Shown: positions 45,565-54,800 of the stretch, one piece after another | Layout: each line of letters begins with the position of its first letter | Numbering within the stretch: position 1 is the first letter of the stretch | Source: CBDCWO01 sp965223405 | GTDB taxonomy: Bacteria; Bacteroidota; Bacteroidia; Chitinophagales; Saprospiraceae | Assembly: GCA_965223405.1 (NCBI GenBank) | Contig: CBDCWO010000006.1 | Location: 1,178,001-1,242,000, forward strand | Length of the DNA stretch: 64,000 nucleotides | Direction: 5' to 3' | Made by a program: the position numbers and the translations under genes | The notes under the pieces: generated by a model | The model's database searches: none | Told to the model about the DNA's origin: nothing | Seen by the model: only the letters and a program-made list of their open reading frames with translations

Positions 45565-46104
45565 ATGCAAAATCACGGAGTAACCAACGGATTGTATCTC
45601 GGATTAATCACAGTTGCATACACTTTATTGTTCTATTTTATTTCCACAGATCTCTTATTCAAGTGGTGGTTGTTATTGGTGATAGGATTGGGATTGACTA
45701 TATTCTTCATGCGCAAAGCAGGAATTGACACGCGCACAGACCTAGGAGGAGCTATTTCCTTTAGAGAAGCTCTCAAACCAACTTTTTTAACCTTAGTAGT
45801 CGGAGCTTTAATTGGAACAATTTTTACCTATTTGTTATACAATGTAATCGATCCCGGATTAATTGATGTAGCCAAAGAATATACACTGGCTGCAACAGAA
45901 AAAATGGTTGGCATGTTTGGTGGAGATGATGCCGCTGTAGAACAAGCTAGAGCAGCCATTGAAGAAAAGGATTTTGCTAAGAATTACAGTATCCGCAGAT
46001 TGGGACTTGGATATTTGGTGAATTTAGTGATAGGGTTTATCATTGCAGCAATCATATCAGCAGTGATCAAAAGAAATCCACCTGAAGACTTATCTATGGA
46101 TTAG
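45565..46104 (+). CDS. DUF4199 family membrane protein
   Basis: A 179-residue protein with four predicted TM helices (near residues 10-27, 33-50, 75-95 and 148-170). The start MQNHGVTNGLYLGLITVAY, the middle GGAISFREALKPTF and the closing IGFIIAAIISAVIKRNP are typical of DUF4199, a Bacteroidota-specific family often found beside a GT2 glycosyltransferase and a dihydroorotase-like gene. The frame is open upstream to a TTG at 45493, but the ATG at 45565 gives the family's normal N-terminus. Function unknown. Confidence 0.75.
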   Translation: MQNHGVTNGLYLGLITVAYTLLFYFISTDLLFKWWLLLVIGLGLTIFFMRKAGIDTRTDLGGAISFREALKPTFLTLVVGALIGTIFTYLLYNVIDPGLIDVAKEYTLAATEKMVGMFGGDDAAVEQARAAIEEKDFAKNYSIRRLGLGYLVNLVIGFIIAAIISAVIKRNPPEDLSMD

Positions 46105-46139
46105 GCTATAGGTAATCGACAATTAATCTATAAGCCACT

Positions 46140-46169
46140 ATGAACAGTATAATTAACAATACTGTTCAT
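46140..46169. promoter_or_regulatory. Perfect 11-bp inverted repeat between DUF4199 and GT2 genes
   Basis: ATGAACAGTAT (46140-46150) and ATACTGTTCAT (46159-46169) form a perfect 11-bp stem with an 8-base A+T-rich spacer. No T-run follows, so it is less likely to be a plain terminator than an operator or an RNA hairpin; it sits 49 bases before the GTG of the GT2 gene. Confidence 0.55.
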
Positions 46170-46217
46170 GCTCAGCGATTTATTTATTAGATTTGTCACT
46201 AATTTAAAAGTGGCAGC

Positions 46218-47165
46218 GTGATAGATGTATCTATAGTCATACCCTTATTGGACGAAGAAGAATCCCTACCTAAGCTGACGGAGTGGATTCAACGTGTCGT
46301 TAAGGATAATCAATACAGTTACGAAATTGTATTCATCGATGATGGCAGCACCGACAATTCCTGGGAGGTCATCAACCAACTAAGGTCAATTGATCCAAAT
46401 ATAAAAGGAATTCGATTTCGCCGCAATTATGGAAAATCAGCTGCACTTAATAGCGGATTTCAGCACACCACCGGCAAAGTCGTGATTACCATGGACGCAG
46501 ATCTGCAAGACAGCCCGGACGAAATTCCGGCCTTGTATAAAATGATCACCGAAGAAAATTACGATCTGGTATCCGGCTGGAAAAAAAAGCGATATGATCC
46601 AATAAGCAAAACCATTCCAACTAAAATATTTAATGGATTTACGAGTAGGATGAGTGGTATTAAACTCCACGATTTCAATTGTGGCTTAAAAGCTTACAGC
46701 CACGATGTTGTGAAAAATATCGAGGTTTATGGAGAAATGCATCGTTACATTCCGGTGATTGCCAAGTGGGCCGGATTTAACAAAATCGGTGAAAAGGTAG
46801 TACAACACCGTGCCAGACAATTTGGAAGAGCCAAATTTTTCGGTTTTGAACGATTTATCCGGGGTCCATTGGATCTCATCAGCATTATATTTGTGAGTAA
46901 ATTCGGAAAGAGACCCATGCACTTTTTTGGCAGCATAGGATCGGTCATATTCTTTGCCGGATTTGTCATCCTGGGATATTTAAGTATTGCTAAAATCATT
47001 TGGAAGGAAACCCAAATGACCGATCGCCCTCTCTTTTATCTGGGAATTGTGGCACTTATCGTAGGAGTTCAACTATTCTCTACCGGATTTTTAGCTGAAT
47101 TGGTCAGCAGGCATGATCCGCGCCGCAACAATTATCAAATCAAAGAAAAGAACGGATTTGAATAA
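46218..47165 (+). CDS. GT2 glycosyltransferase, GtrB/polyprenyl-phosphate-sugar synthase-like
   Basis: A 315-residue enzyme. The GT-A catalytic domain has FIDDGSTDNSW, the DxD-type metal site in MDADLQDSPDE and the acceptor-loop motif GWKKKRYDP. Two C-terminal TM helices (about 233-260 and 272-296) anchor it. This is the layout of DPM1/GtrB enzymes that transfer a sugar from a nucleotide to undecaprenyl phosphate for later use outside the cytoplasm. Start is GTG at 46218. The GT4 gene that follows overlaps its 3' end if the ATG at 47113 is used. Confidence 0.85.
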   Translation: MIDVSIVIPLLDEEESLPKLTEWIQRVVKDNQYSYEIVFIDDGSTDNSWEVINQLRSIDPNIKGIRFRRNYGKSAALNSGFQHTTGKVVITMDADLQDSPDEIPALYKMITEENYDLVSGWKKKRYDPISKTIPTKIFNGFTSRMSGIKLHDFNCGLKAYSHDVVKNIEVYGEMHRYIPVIAKWAGFNKIGEKVVQHRARQFGRAKFFGFERFIRGPLDLISIIFVSKFGKRPMHFFGSIGSVIFFAGFVILGYLSIAKIIWKETQMTDRPLFYLGIVALIVGVQLFSTGFLAELVSRHDPRRNNYQIKEKNGFE

Positions 47166-48297
47166 GCAACCACTGAATGTACTTTTTATCGGTCCCGCCT
47201 ACCCGTACCGCGGAGGAATTGCCTCCTTTATCCACCGATTGGCTGAAGAATTTGAGGATAACGATCATCAGGTAAAAATTAACACCTTTACTTTTCAGTA
47301 TCCGGACTTTCTGTTTCCGGGAACCAGCCAATACAGTGACGGACCCAATCCGACTTCCATTCCAATCGAAAGAATGATCCATTCGGTTAATCCCCTAAAC
47401 TGGCTAAAAGTCGGTAGAAAAGTCAAAAAAGAAAAACCGGACATAGTCATCTGTAAATTTTGGCTCCCGCTGCTAGGACCCTGTTACGGCTCCATACTTC
47501 GACTTATCAAAAGAAACAAACATACTAAAGTCGTATGTATCGTAGACAATATTATCCCCCACGAAAAAAGGATTATGGATCGACAATTTGCTCAATATTT
47601 TGCCAATGCCGTCGATGCTTTTGTAGTCATGTCCGAATCGGTGCGAGCCGATTTGAAGAAGTTTGTAAAGGATCAAAAAGTAAAACTTATACTTCATCCC
47701 ATTTACGATAATTATGGAGACCCGGTGCAAAAAGGTGAAAGTATCAATAAATTAGGACTTGAGCCTGATTTCAGCTATCTCTTATTTTTTGGCTTTATCC
47801 GAAAATATAAAGGACTGGATTTGTTGATTGACGCCATGAATCACCCTTATTTTTCTGAAAACAATATCAAACTCCTGATCGCCGGTGAATACTATGACGA
47901 CAGTCCGTATTACAAACAAAAAATCGGTCAATTGAAAGATCCGGGAGTCATTGTAGAGCACACAAAATTTATTCCGGATGGGGAGGTAAAATATTATTTT
48001 GGCGCATGTGATCTGGTTGTACAGCCGTACCGGTCAGCAACACAAAGTGGTATTTCCCAACTAGCCATATTTTTTGAAAAGCCCATGGTGGTCACCGATG
48101 TAGGTGGACTACCGGAAATAATCGGGCATGAAAAAGGCGGCTATGTAGTCGAACCCACGGCAAGCTCAATCCGGGATGCCCTAATACGGTTTTTTGAAAA
48201 AAAGGATCAAAGCCAATTCGTAAATCACATTTGTCAACAAAAGAAACTATTTTCGTGGCAAAATTTCTATACGGGAATTTTGGAACTGATATCATGA
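47113..48297 (+). CDS. GT4 family glycosyltransferase
   Basis: A GT-B-fold enzyme of 394 residues from ATG 47113. The N-terminal domain begins LNVLFIGPAYPYRGGIASF, and the donor-binding half has FFGFIRKYKGLDLLIDAM and QPYRSATQSGISQLAIFFEKP with VVTDVGGLPEII. It should transfer a nucleotide-activated sugar to a lipid or glycan, retaining mechanism. The start is uncertain: 47113 gives a 53-base overlap with the GT2 gene, while a TTG at 47158 would remove most of it. Its TGA overlaps the next gene's ATG (ATGA at 48294), implying coupling with the heptose genes. Confidence 0.85.
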   Translation: MIRAATIIKSKKRTDLNKQPLNVLFIGPAYPYRGGIASFIHRLAEEFEDNDHQVKINTFTFQYPDFLFPGTSQYSDGPNPTSIPIERMIHSVNPLNWLKVGRKVKKEKPDIVICKFWLPLLGPCYGSILRLIKRNKHTKVVCIVDNIIPHEKRIMDRQFAQYFANAVDAFVVMSESVRADLKKFVKDQKVKLILHPIYDNYGDPVQKGESINKLGLEPDFSYLLFFGFIRKYKGLDLLIDAMNHPYFSENNIKLLIAGEYYDDSPYYKQKIGQLKDPGVIVEHTKFIPDGEVKYYFGACDLVVQPYRSATQSGISQLAIFFEKPMVVTDVGGLPEIIGHEKGGYVVEPTASSIRDALIRFFEKKDQSQFVNHICQQKKLFSWQNFYTGILELIS

Positions 48298-49340
48298 ATA
48301 GTTACGCTAATAATATTAAAATAATCCGCTCCCGGGCTCCTTTACGAATTGGACTAGCAGGTGGTGGTACTGATGTAAGTCCATTTGCTGATCTCTTTGG
48401 CGGTGCTATTTTGAATGCCACAGTTAGTCTTTTCGCAACTACAACCATTAAGCCCACCCAGGATGGAAAAATCACCTTAATTTCCAGAGACTTAAACAAA
48501 AAAGCGGTTTATGAAAGTCAGAAAGTGCTTCCCATTGATGGTGAGTTGGATTTGTTGAAAGGAGTTTATAACCGGGTGGTTAAAGATTACCTTGATGAGC
48601 CTCTTTCCTTTGAAATGATTACCGATGTAGATGTTCCAAAAGGTTCTGGAATGGGTTCTTCTTCTACCATCACTGTAAGCATATTGGGTGCATTCAGTGA
48701 GTGGTTCAACCTTCCTTTAGGGGAGTATGATATGGCCAGGTTGGCATTCGACATCGAACGCAACGATCTCGCTCTGGCCGGAGGCAGGCAAGATCAATAT
48801 GCTGCTACTTTCGGAGGATTCAATTTTATGGAGTTCTATGAAGATGAAAAGGTCATTGTAAATCCGCTTAGAATAAAATTGGAGTACAAAGAAGAACTTG
48901 AAATCAATTTACTGCTCTATTATACCGGTACAAGCCGGGAATCCGCAAAAATTATCAAGTCACAAAGTAAAAACTTTTCAAGAAAATCAGATGAAGTGAT
49001 CGCTGCGGCACATGCCCTCAAACAACAGGCTATTGAGATGAAGGAAGCTTTGTTGACAGGAAACATAAATGAACTTGGTCATATCCTGGAGGAAGGTTGG
49101 CAAGATAAAAAACGAATGGCTAAGGGTATCACCAATCCGGATTTGGACATGCTTTATGAGGCAGCTAAAAGAGCCGGAGCCACCGGTGGCAAAATTTCCG
49201 GAGCGGGAGGAGGTGGCTTCATGATGTTATATTGCCCAGAGAATTCGCGATATTCCGTAATCGATAGTCTTGAAGACTTTCCGGGAAATTTCGTTTCCTA
49301 CCAATTCACTACCAACGGATTAAGATCCTGGAAACTATAA
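48294..49340 (+). CDS. hddA: D-glycero-D-manno-heptose 7-phosphate kinase, GHMP family
   Basis: A 348-residue GHMP kinase. The N-terminal substrate motif is RAPLRIGLAGGGTDVSPF, the ATP loop is PKGSGMGSSSTITV, and the C-terminal GAGGGGFMM motif is present. This arrangement is that of HddA, which phosphorylates heptose 7-phosphate at C1. The start is ATG 48294, overlapping the previous stop as ATGA; the frame is open further upstream but that part only repeats the end of the GT4 gene in another frame. It is followed by gmhA 4 bases later, consistent with the pathway. Confidence 0.88.
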   Translation: MNSYANNIKIIRSRAPLRIGLAGGGTDVSPFADLFGGAILNATVSLFATTTIKPTQDGKITLISRDLNKKAVYESQKVLPIDGELDLLKGVYNRVVKDYLDEPLSFEMITDVDVPKGSGMGSSSTITVSILGAFSEWFNLPLGEYDMARLAFDIERNDLALAGGRQDQYAATFGGFNFMEFYEDEKVIVNPLRIKLEYKEELEINLLLYYTGTSRESAKIIKSQSKNFSRKSDEVIAAAHALKQQAIEMKEALLTGNINELGHILEEGWQDKKRMAKGITNPDLDMLYEAAKRAGATGGKISGAGGGGFMMLYCPENSRYSVIDSLEDFPGNFVSYQFTTNGLRSWKL

Positions 49341-49344
49341 GCTC

Positions 49345-49920
49345 ATGAAGTCTAAAATCACTCAAATATTACAAAATAGCGTTGATGTCAAAAGCAAATT
49401 GATCAACGATAAGGATATGGTTCAAAAAATTGAAAAAGCGGTTGTTCAGTGTATTGAGGTGTTGAAGAACGACCATAAGATCTGGTTTTGTGGAAATGGA
49501 GGTAGTGCTGCCGATGCCCAGCACTTGGCGGCTGAATTTTCCGGGAGATTTTACCATGACCGGGATCCCTATTTTGCCGAAGCACTTCATGTGAACACTT
49601 CTTATTTAACCGCTGTAGCTAATGATTATGGCTACGACCAAGTCTATGCCCGCCTAATTAAAGCCAAAGCCCGCAGGGGAGACATCCTCATTGGGATGAG
49701 TACTTCGGGAAATTCTGCAAATGTGGTTAATGCCCTGATGCAAGCCAAAAAACAAGACGTATTTGTGATCTCCATGACTGGTAGTGGGGGTGGAAAAATG
49801 AAGGCCTATTCGGACCTGCTACTGGCTATGCCTTCTAATGATACACCCCGCATTCAGGAAGCTCATATGTTGGTAGGACATATTATTTGTGAACTTACAG
49901 AAAAGGGATTAATGGAATGA
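49345..49920 (+). CDS. gmhA: Sedoheptulose-7-phosphate isomerase
   Basis: A 191-residue SIS-domain isomerase. It has the FCGNGGSAADAQHLAAEFSGRF phosphosugar-binding motif (about residues 49-70) and MSTSGNSANVVNAL (about 118-131), both characteristic of GmhA, which converts sedoheptulose 7-phosphate to D-glycero-D-manno-heptose 7-phosphate, the first step of the heptose pathway. It begins 4 bases after hddA and its stop overlaps the next start as ATGA (49917-49920). Confidence 0.9.
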   Translation: MKSKITQILQNSVDVKSKLINDKDMVQKIEKAVVQCIEVLKNDHKIWFCGNGGSAADAQHLAAEFSGRFYHDRDPYFAEALHVNTSYLTAVANDYGYDQVYARLIKAKARRGDILIGMSTSGNSANVVNALMQAKKQDVFVISMTGSGGGKMKAYSDLLLAMPSNDTPRIQEAHMLVGHIICELTEKGLME

Positions 49921-51173
49921 ATAAATTACCCCCGGCAATCATCCTGGCCGGAGGTTTTGGTACTCGACTAAAACATGTAATTAGTGATGTTCCCAAACCC
50001 ATGGCTCCCATCAACGGACGACCCTTTTTAGATTTTGTCCTGGATTATTTAATTGAACAGGGTATCCGAGAAGTTATCATGGCCGTTGGCTATCGCCACG
50101 AACAAATAATTAATCATTATCAAAACCAATACCACAACCTAAAGATCCAATACCTCATAGAAGATAAGCCGTTAGGAACCGGTGGAGCTATCTTAAATGC
50201 CTTTACCCACGCAAATCTGGAAAACGCCTTCATCGTCAATGGCGACACGTATTTTCCGGTTGATCTAAACCTGTTTGAGTATATTCATCGCAGTCTCGGT
50301 CGTCCGATTTCCATTGCCCTGAAACAAATGAAAAACTTTGATCGATACGGAACTGTAGAATGGAACCCCTTTAATCAAATCACTGGCTTTAGTGAAAAAC
50401 AACATCGCAGGGAAGGGTATATCAACGGAGGCATTTACTTAATCAACAAAAGCGTATTCGCACAATTTGAGCCGGGCCAATCTTTTAGCATTGAGAAAGA
50501 AATTTTTGAAAACCTTTCACTAGAGATAAATATATCGGGAATTCCATTTCCAAATTTCTTCATCGATATAGGAATTCCTGAAGACTATTACCACTTTGTA
50601 GAACTAGCGGTTGGTCCTACTATCAAGGTTCTCCCGGACCCGGCTAAAACAAGTACCTTATTTTTGGATCGTGACGGTGTGATCAACCGACAAATAAAGA
50701 ATGGCTATGTGTTGAATTGGAACCAATTTGAATTTCTTCCCGGCAGTCTGCAGGCAATCGAAATCCTGAATAATTACTTTAAAAGAATACTTATTGTGAC
50801 TAACCAACAGGGTGTCGGCAAACAACTTATGACTGTGCAAGACCTGCAAACAATACATCAGCAAATGCTCCTTGAAATTCAAAAACATAGTGGCCATATA
50901 GATAAAATCTATTACTGCCCTGATCTTCATAGTGAAAGTCCGGCAAACAGGAAGCCAAATATCGGCATGGCACTCCAAGCAAAAAATGATTTTCCAGACC
51001 TTGATTTCAACCAGGCTTTTTTGGCCGGTGACAGTATATCGGATATCCAGTTTGGTATCAGAGCAGGCCTAATTCCCATTCAAATTGGCAATTCGTCATT
51101 TTTTCCTCAAGTCCCCCATTTTGACAATTTGTTATCATTTGCCCAATCCGTAATGGAAGACAAACTGTTCTAA
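49917..51173 (+). CDS. Fused heptose-1-phosphate guanylyltransferase and heptose-bisphosphate phosphatase
   Basis: A 418-residue two-domain protein. Residues 1-235 are a nucleotidyltransferase (ILAGGFGTRL, DVPKPMAPINGRPF, DKPLGTGGA), HddC-like. Residues 243-418 are a HAD phosphatase (FLDRDGVIN with Asp251/Asp253, VTNQQGVGK, FLAGDSISDIQFG), GmhB-like. Together with gmhA and hddA just upstream they supply all four steps to GDP-D-glycero-alpha-D-manno-heptose, used for S-layer, capsule or lipopolysaccharide glycans. The GmhB zinc loop is incomplete: YYCPDLH retains the first Cys and a His, but the later C-x-C pair is missing (SPANRKPN). Start overlaps gmhA as ATGA. Confidence 0.85.
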   Translation: MNKLPPAIILAGGFGTRLKHVISDVPKPMAPINGRPFLDFVLDYLIEQGIREVIMAVGYRHEQIINHYQNQYHNLKIQYLIEDKPLGTGGAILNAFTHANLENAFIVNGDTYFPVDLNLFEYIHRSLGRPISIALKQMKNFDRYGTVEWNPFNQITGFSEKQHRREGYINGGIYLINKSVFAQFEPGQSFSIEKEIFENLSLEINISGIPFPNFFIDIGIPEDYYHFVELAVGPTIKVLPDPAKTSTLFLDRDGVINRQIKNGYVLNWNQFEFLPGSLQAIEILNNYFKRILIVTNQQGVGKQLMTVQDLQTIHQQMLLEIQKHSGHIDKIYYCPDLHSESPANRKPNIGMALQAKNDFPDLDFNQAFLAGDSISDIQFGIRAGLIPIQIGNSSFFPQVPHFDNLLSFAQSVMEDKLF

Positions 51174-51184
51174 ACTGATTACCT

Positions 51185-51829
51185 TTGCCCAAAAATATTT
51201 TGAAATATTCTATCAAAGAGATCTATTATACTTTACAGGGAGAAGGAGCTCAAAGTGGTAGACCAGCCATCTTTTGTCGCTTTGCAGGGTGCAATTTGTG
51301 GAGTGGTCGTGAAATCGACCGAAAAACAGCAATTTGCCAATTTTGCGACACGGATTTTTGGGGTACAGATGGAGAAAATGGGGGCAAGTATAGTCTGGAA
51401 GAGCTGGTGTCAATCCTTGAGAAAGTCTGGCCCACAGATCAAAAGCACCATTTTGTGGTTTTTACCGGCGGGGAACCGGCATTACAACTTGATGATCAAT
51501 TGGTACACCGGTTAAACCAATCGGGCTTTCAAATTGCTATTGAAACGAATGGAACCTTACCTTTACCTCAAAATATCGACTGGGTATGTGTAAGTCCCAA
51601 AGCACATACCGAATGGGTTGTCAAAGCGGGAGATGAACTAAAATTGGTTTTTCCACAGGAGGGTCTTACTCCCGAAGAATTTTCCCAATGGGACTTTAAA
51701 CACTTTTACTTACAACCACTTCATGACAGTAACATTCATGACCATACACAAAAATGCATTGAGTACTGTTTACAATATCCACAATGGAAGTTAAGCCTGC
51801 AATCACATAAACTAATTGGGTTGAAATAA
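51185..51829 (+). CDS. queE: 7-carboxy-7-deazaguanine synthase (queuosine biosynthesis)
   Basis: A 214-residue radical-SAM enzyme. The cluster motif is the expanded QueE type C-x14-C-x2-C (Cys36, Cys51, Cys54 in GCNLWSGRE...ICQFCDTDFWGT), preceded by IKEIYYTLQGEG, and followed by FTGGEPALQ and AIETNGT. It converts carboxytetrahydropterin to 7-carboxy-7-deazaguanine for queuosine tRNA modification. No ATG is available: the start is TTG at 51185, or TTG at 51200, which would begin the protein at the family's usual N-terminus. Its 3' end overlaps the convergent helicase gene by 18 bases. No other que genes are in the window. Confidence 0.9.
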   Translation: MPKNILKYSIKEIYYTLQGEGAQSGRPAIFCRFAGCNLWSGREIDRKTAICQFCDTDFWGTDGENGGKYSLEELVSILEKVWPTDQKHHFVVFTGGEPALQLDDQLVHRLNQSGFQIAIETNGTLPLPQNIDWVCVSPKAHTEWVVKAGDELKLVFPQEGLTPEEFSQWDFKHFYLQPLHDSNIHDHTQKCIEYCLQYPQWKLSLQSHKLIGLK

Positions 51830-54800
51830 GGACTCTCTGGTCGCGTGATTCAACAAATCGCGATAGTTTTTGTCTTGCGACAGGATTTCTAAATTACCAA
51901 TAATTACCAAATGAAATCTAGCCCGGGTTAAGGCAACATTTAGTTTTCGATCGACCCCTTCATCGGATTTCGATATCATCGTTTCCAATTGTCTAAACTG
52001 ATTGGTGCATAATGAAATGATCACAATATCTCGAGCTCCACCCTGATAGCGTTCAACCGTATCAATCGAATAATTGGAGGGGTCCAAATCGTATTTTCTC
52101 ATAGTGTCGATGATCAAGGCGATTTGAGCTCTATAGGGGGTAATCACCCCAATCGAATAGTAATCCTTTGGGATATTATTGTAAGCATGTAAATTTTGGA
52201 AAGTCTGTATCACCTTTACGACAGCTTCAGCCTCATAAATATTGGTTTTTTGATGATCATTCATATCAATTTGGGTCGGAAGATAGGCGACTCTCTTAGT
52301 CGCCAATAAATTAGCCAATGTAGCCGCACCCGCAGGAATGGACCATTGCAGTTCTTCCGTAAGTTGTTTGAATAATCCCGGATTATTATTAAGCACCTTT
52401 AATGAGCCACCATAAAACTGCTGGCTGGGAAATTCCATAATATTCCGGTGCATACGGCCCTGATATGTCAATTTACCACCAGCCCACTCCCATCCGGCAT
52501 GGATCGATCTTTGAATCAACCTTTCAAAAAGTGAATTGCTCAGATTGCGGATTCCGTATTGATTTAATAATTCATCCTTCACTACGGTATGGTTACTGGC
52601 CTGGGCTACCACGGCAGGCAATTGTTTATGATCCCCTATCAGAATCCATTTCGGCATTCTGGGTAAAATGCCTATTAATCCGGGATCCAGGATTTGTGAA
52701 GCTTCATCCACAATGGCCAAATCAAACACCAGGATTTTAAAGAGTTCCATTTTCCCACTGAGCGAAGCAATGGTGGATACAATGATTCGCTTCTGCTTTA
52801 ACAAGTCTAACAATTCCTGGCGAGTGCTTAGCTTTTCCATTTTGCTGGAAAGCAAACGATCCCTATAATCCGGAGCTGTAGAATATCTTGATCCGATACG
52901 AAGGTATTGCTCTGTATTAAAACCAGGTAGAGATTCCAATGCCGCACACATTTCATCGACAGCGCGATTGGTATAAGCCAACAATAATACTTTTTGAGAA
53001 GTATGTTCGAGATAATAACCACACAGATTCTTCAGGATCACGCTGGTCTTACCTGTTCCAGGGGGGCCCCATAAAAGATAATAATCCTTGGCCGCTACAA
53101 TTTTCTCACAAACCTCTTTTTGTTCATCCGTCATTCCTTCCGGCAATTTCAATGAGACCCTGTTCTCCGGTTTTCTCGGTGGTTGAATTCCCATGAGCAG
53201 GTTCCTCTGACCAGGTTGGGTATTGGCCCAGGCAAATAATCCCCGGTAGAGCGTATTAAAGCTGCTGTCGATCAAATCTCTTTCCAGATTCCACCTTTTC
53301 TCTTTACTGAATTGATCGCGATTGACTTGTTGATTTCTAAGTCTTATGGTGATGCTATTTGCCTCTAGACTTACAATCGTGCCCTTATATATTTGGTTGA
53401 CTAAAATGGCGTCGGAGGAGGCATTTTGAGGGTACAAAACTACAATATCGCCTTGTCGAAAATTCGCTAGGGGATTGGTGTACTTCGTTTTACTAAATTG
53501 GATGACCGGTAAATCTCCAGTCGAGAATTGAATATCCATAATTTCCAAATGGGAAATTATCTCAAAACGACTTTCTTTTTCATCCAAAGTATTTAACCAA
53601 AGAGAAGCCATACCATTAGCCTGCTCCGCACCCTGGATCCCGGTTTTGGCAATGTGATGTTCCGTAGCAATAAACCGTACAAACAACTTAAAATAAGTCT
53701 TTTCCGATGCATTCAATTGTTGATAGGCTTTTACAAACTGTTCAAAATCAGACCTCGAAAAACCGGTGATTTTGGGAAATTGATCGACCTTTAACGTATC
53801 AATCCAGGTACTCGTGGAGTAGGGATCCAAACTCAACAGTCTTTTTTCAATAATTACAATTTCGTTGCGCGTGCGTAGGGATTCGTCCTGTTGAGCTCGT
53901 ATAACCGGTGCATATCTCAACGGTCGATCTTGCTGGCTCGAGTAAAGTATAAAGTTATTTGCAGCCACCGATCCGTATACCGATTTAACCAAAAGGTCGT
54001 ATAACAAGGTCTGAATGTAGTGGTTGATATTCAATCCGTATGTATTGGTCATATACGGTTTACCACTTTTTAATTCGATAATGTTAGTTTGTCTGCTTGA
54101 GTAATAGAATAAATCCAGCCTACCCTGAATTCCAAATTTTTCGGAAAAAAAACTGGGCTCCAATACAACTTCCTGTACGTTGATTTTCCGTTTGGGCAGA
54201 TCGTCGGCAATAACTTTTTTCAATACAAAAAAATGCGCTTTGCTTTTAGCCATTAATTCTTTCAATTCCCGATCATTCATGAGCGCAAATGCCAATGGAT
54301 CCAGCTTAAATACGCTGGCAAAAGCCTGTTCAAAAGTTATTTTTAGATCGGATACGATTAAATCGAGAAAGTAATTAGCAATATTTCCCAGTAAGATGTA
54401 ATGACTTGTAGACCTGGGTTTAAACTTTTTAATGAAGTATAAAAACTCTTCTGTTCCATAGGGTTTGAAACATTCGGCAATAGCGGTAATATCTACTAAA
54501 AAATCAGGTTCAAAGATAAAAGCCCGGGGATGATAAATTCCCTCACGGTCAATTTCCACCTCCAGCAAATTGACTGATATCGGAAATAGTTTTTCGTTAT
54601 CCAATGACAAGAGATTATCAAGGTACGGCTCATTTCTATCGGTATCATCAAACCGGATTTGTATTTTATCGGCGGGCTGATTCAGATCGTATCCTGTAAT
54701 CATGCGCATTTCCTTGTCCATTCCGGTGACCAATACTCTTCTGGTGGGTTGATAGGATTTAACTTCATACTCTTTTTCCAAGCCTGGCGGTAATTGGGCT

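Noticed and set aside
48231..48293. Upstream extension of the heptose kinase frame
   Set aside because: It lies in another frame of the GT4 gene; ATG 48294 with the ATGA overlap gives the family's normal N-terminus.
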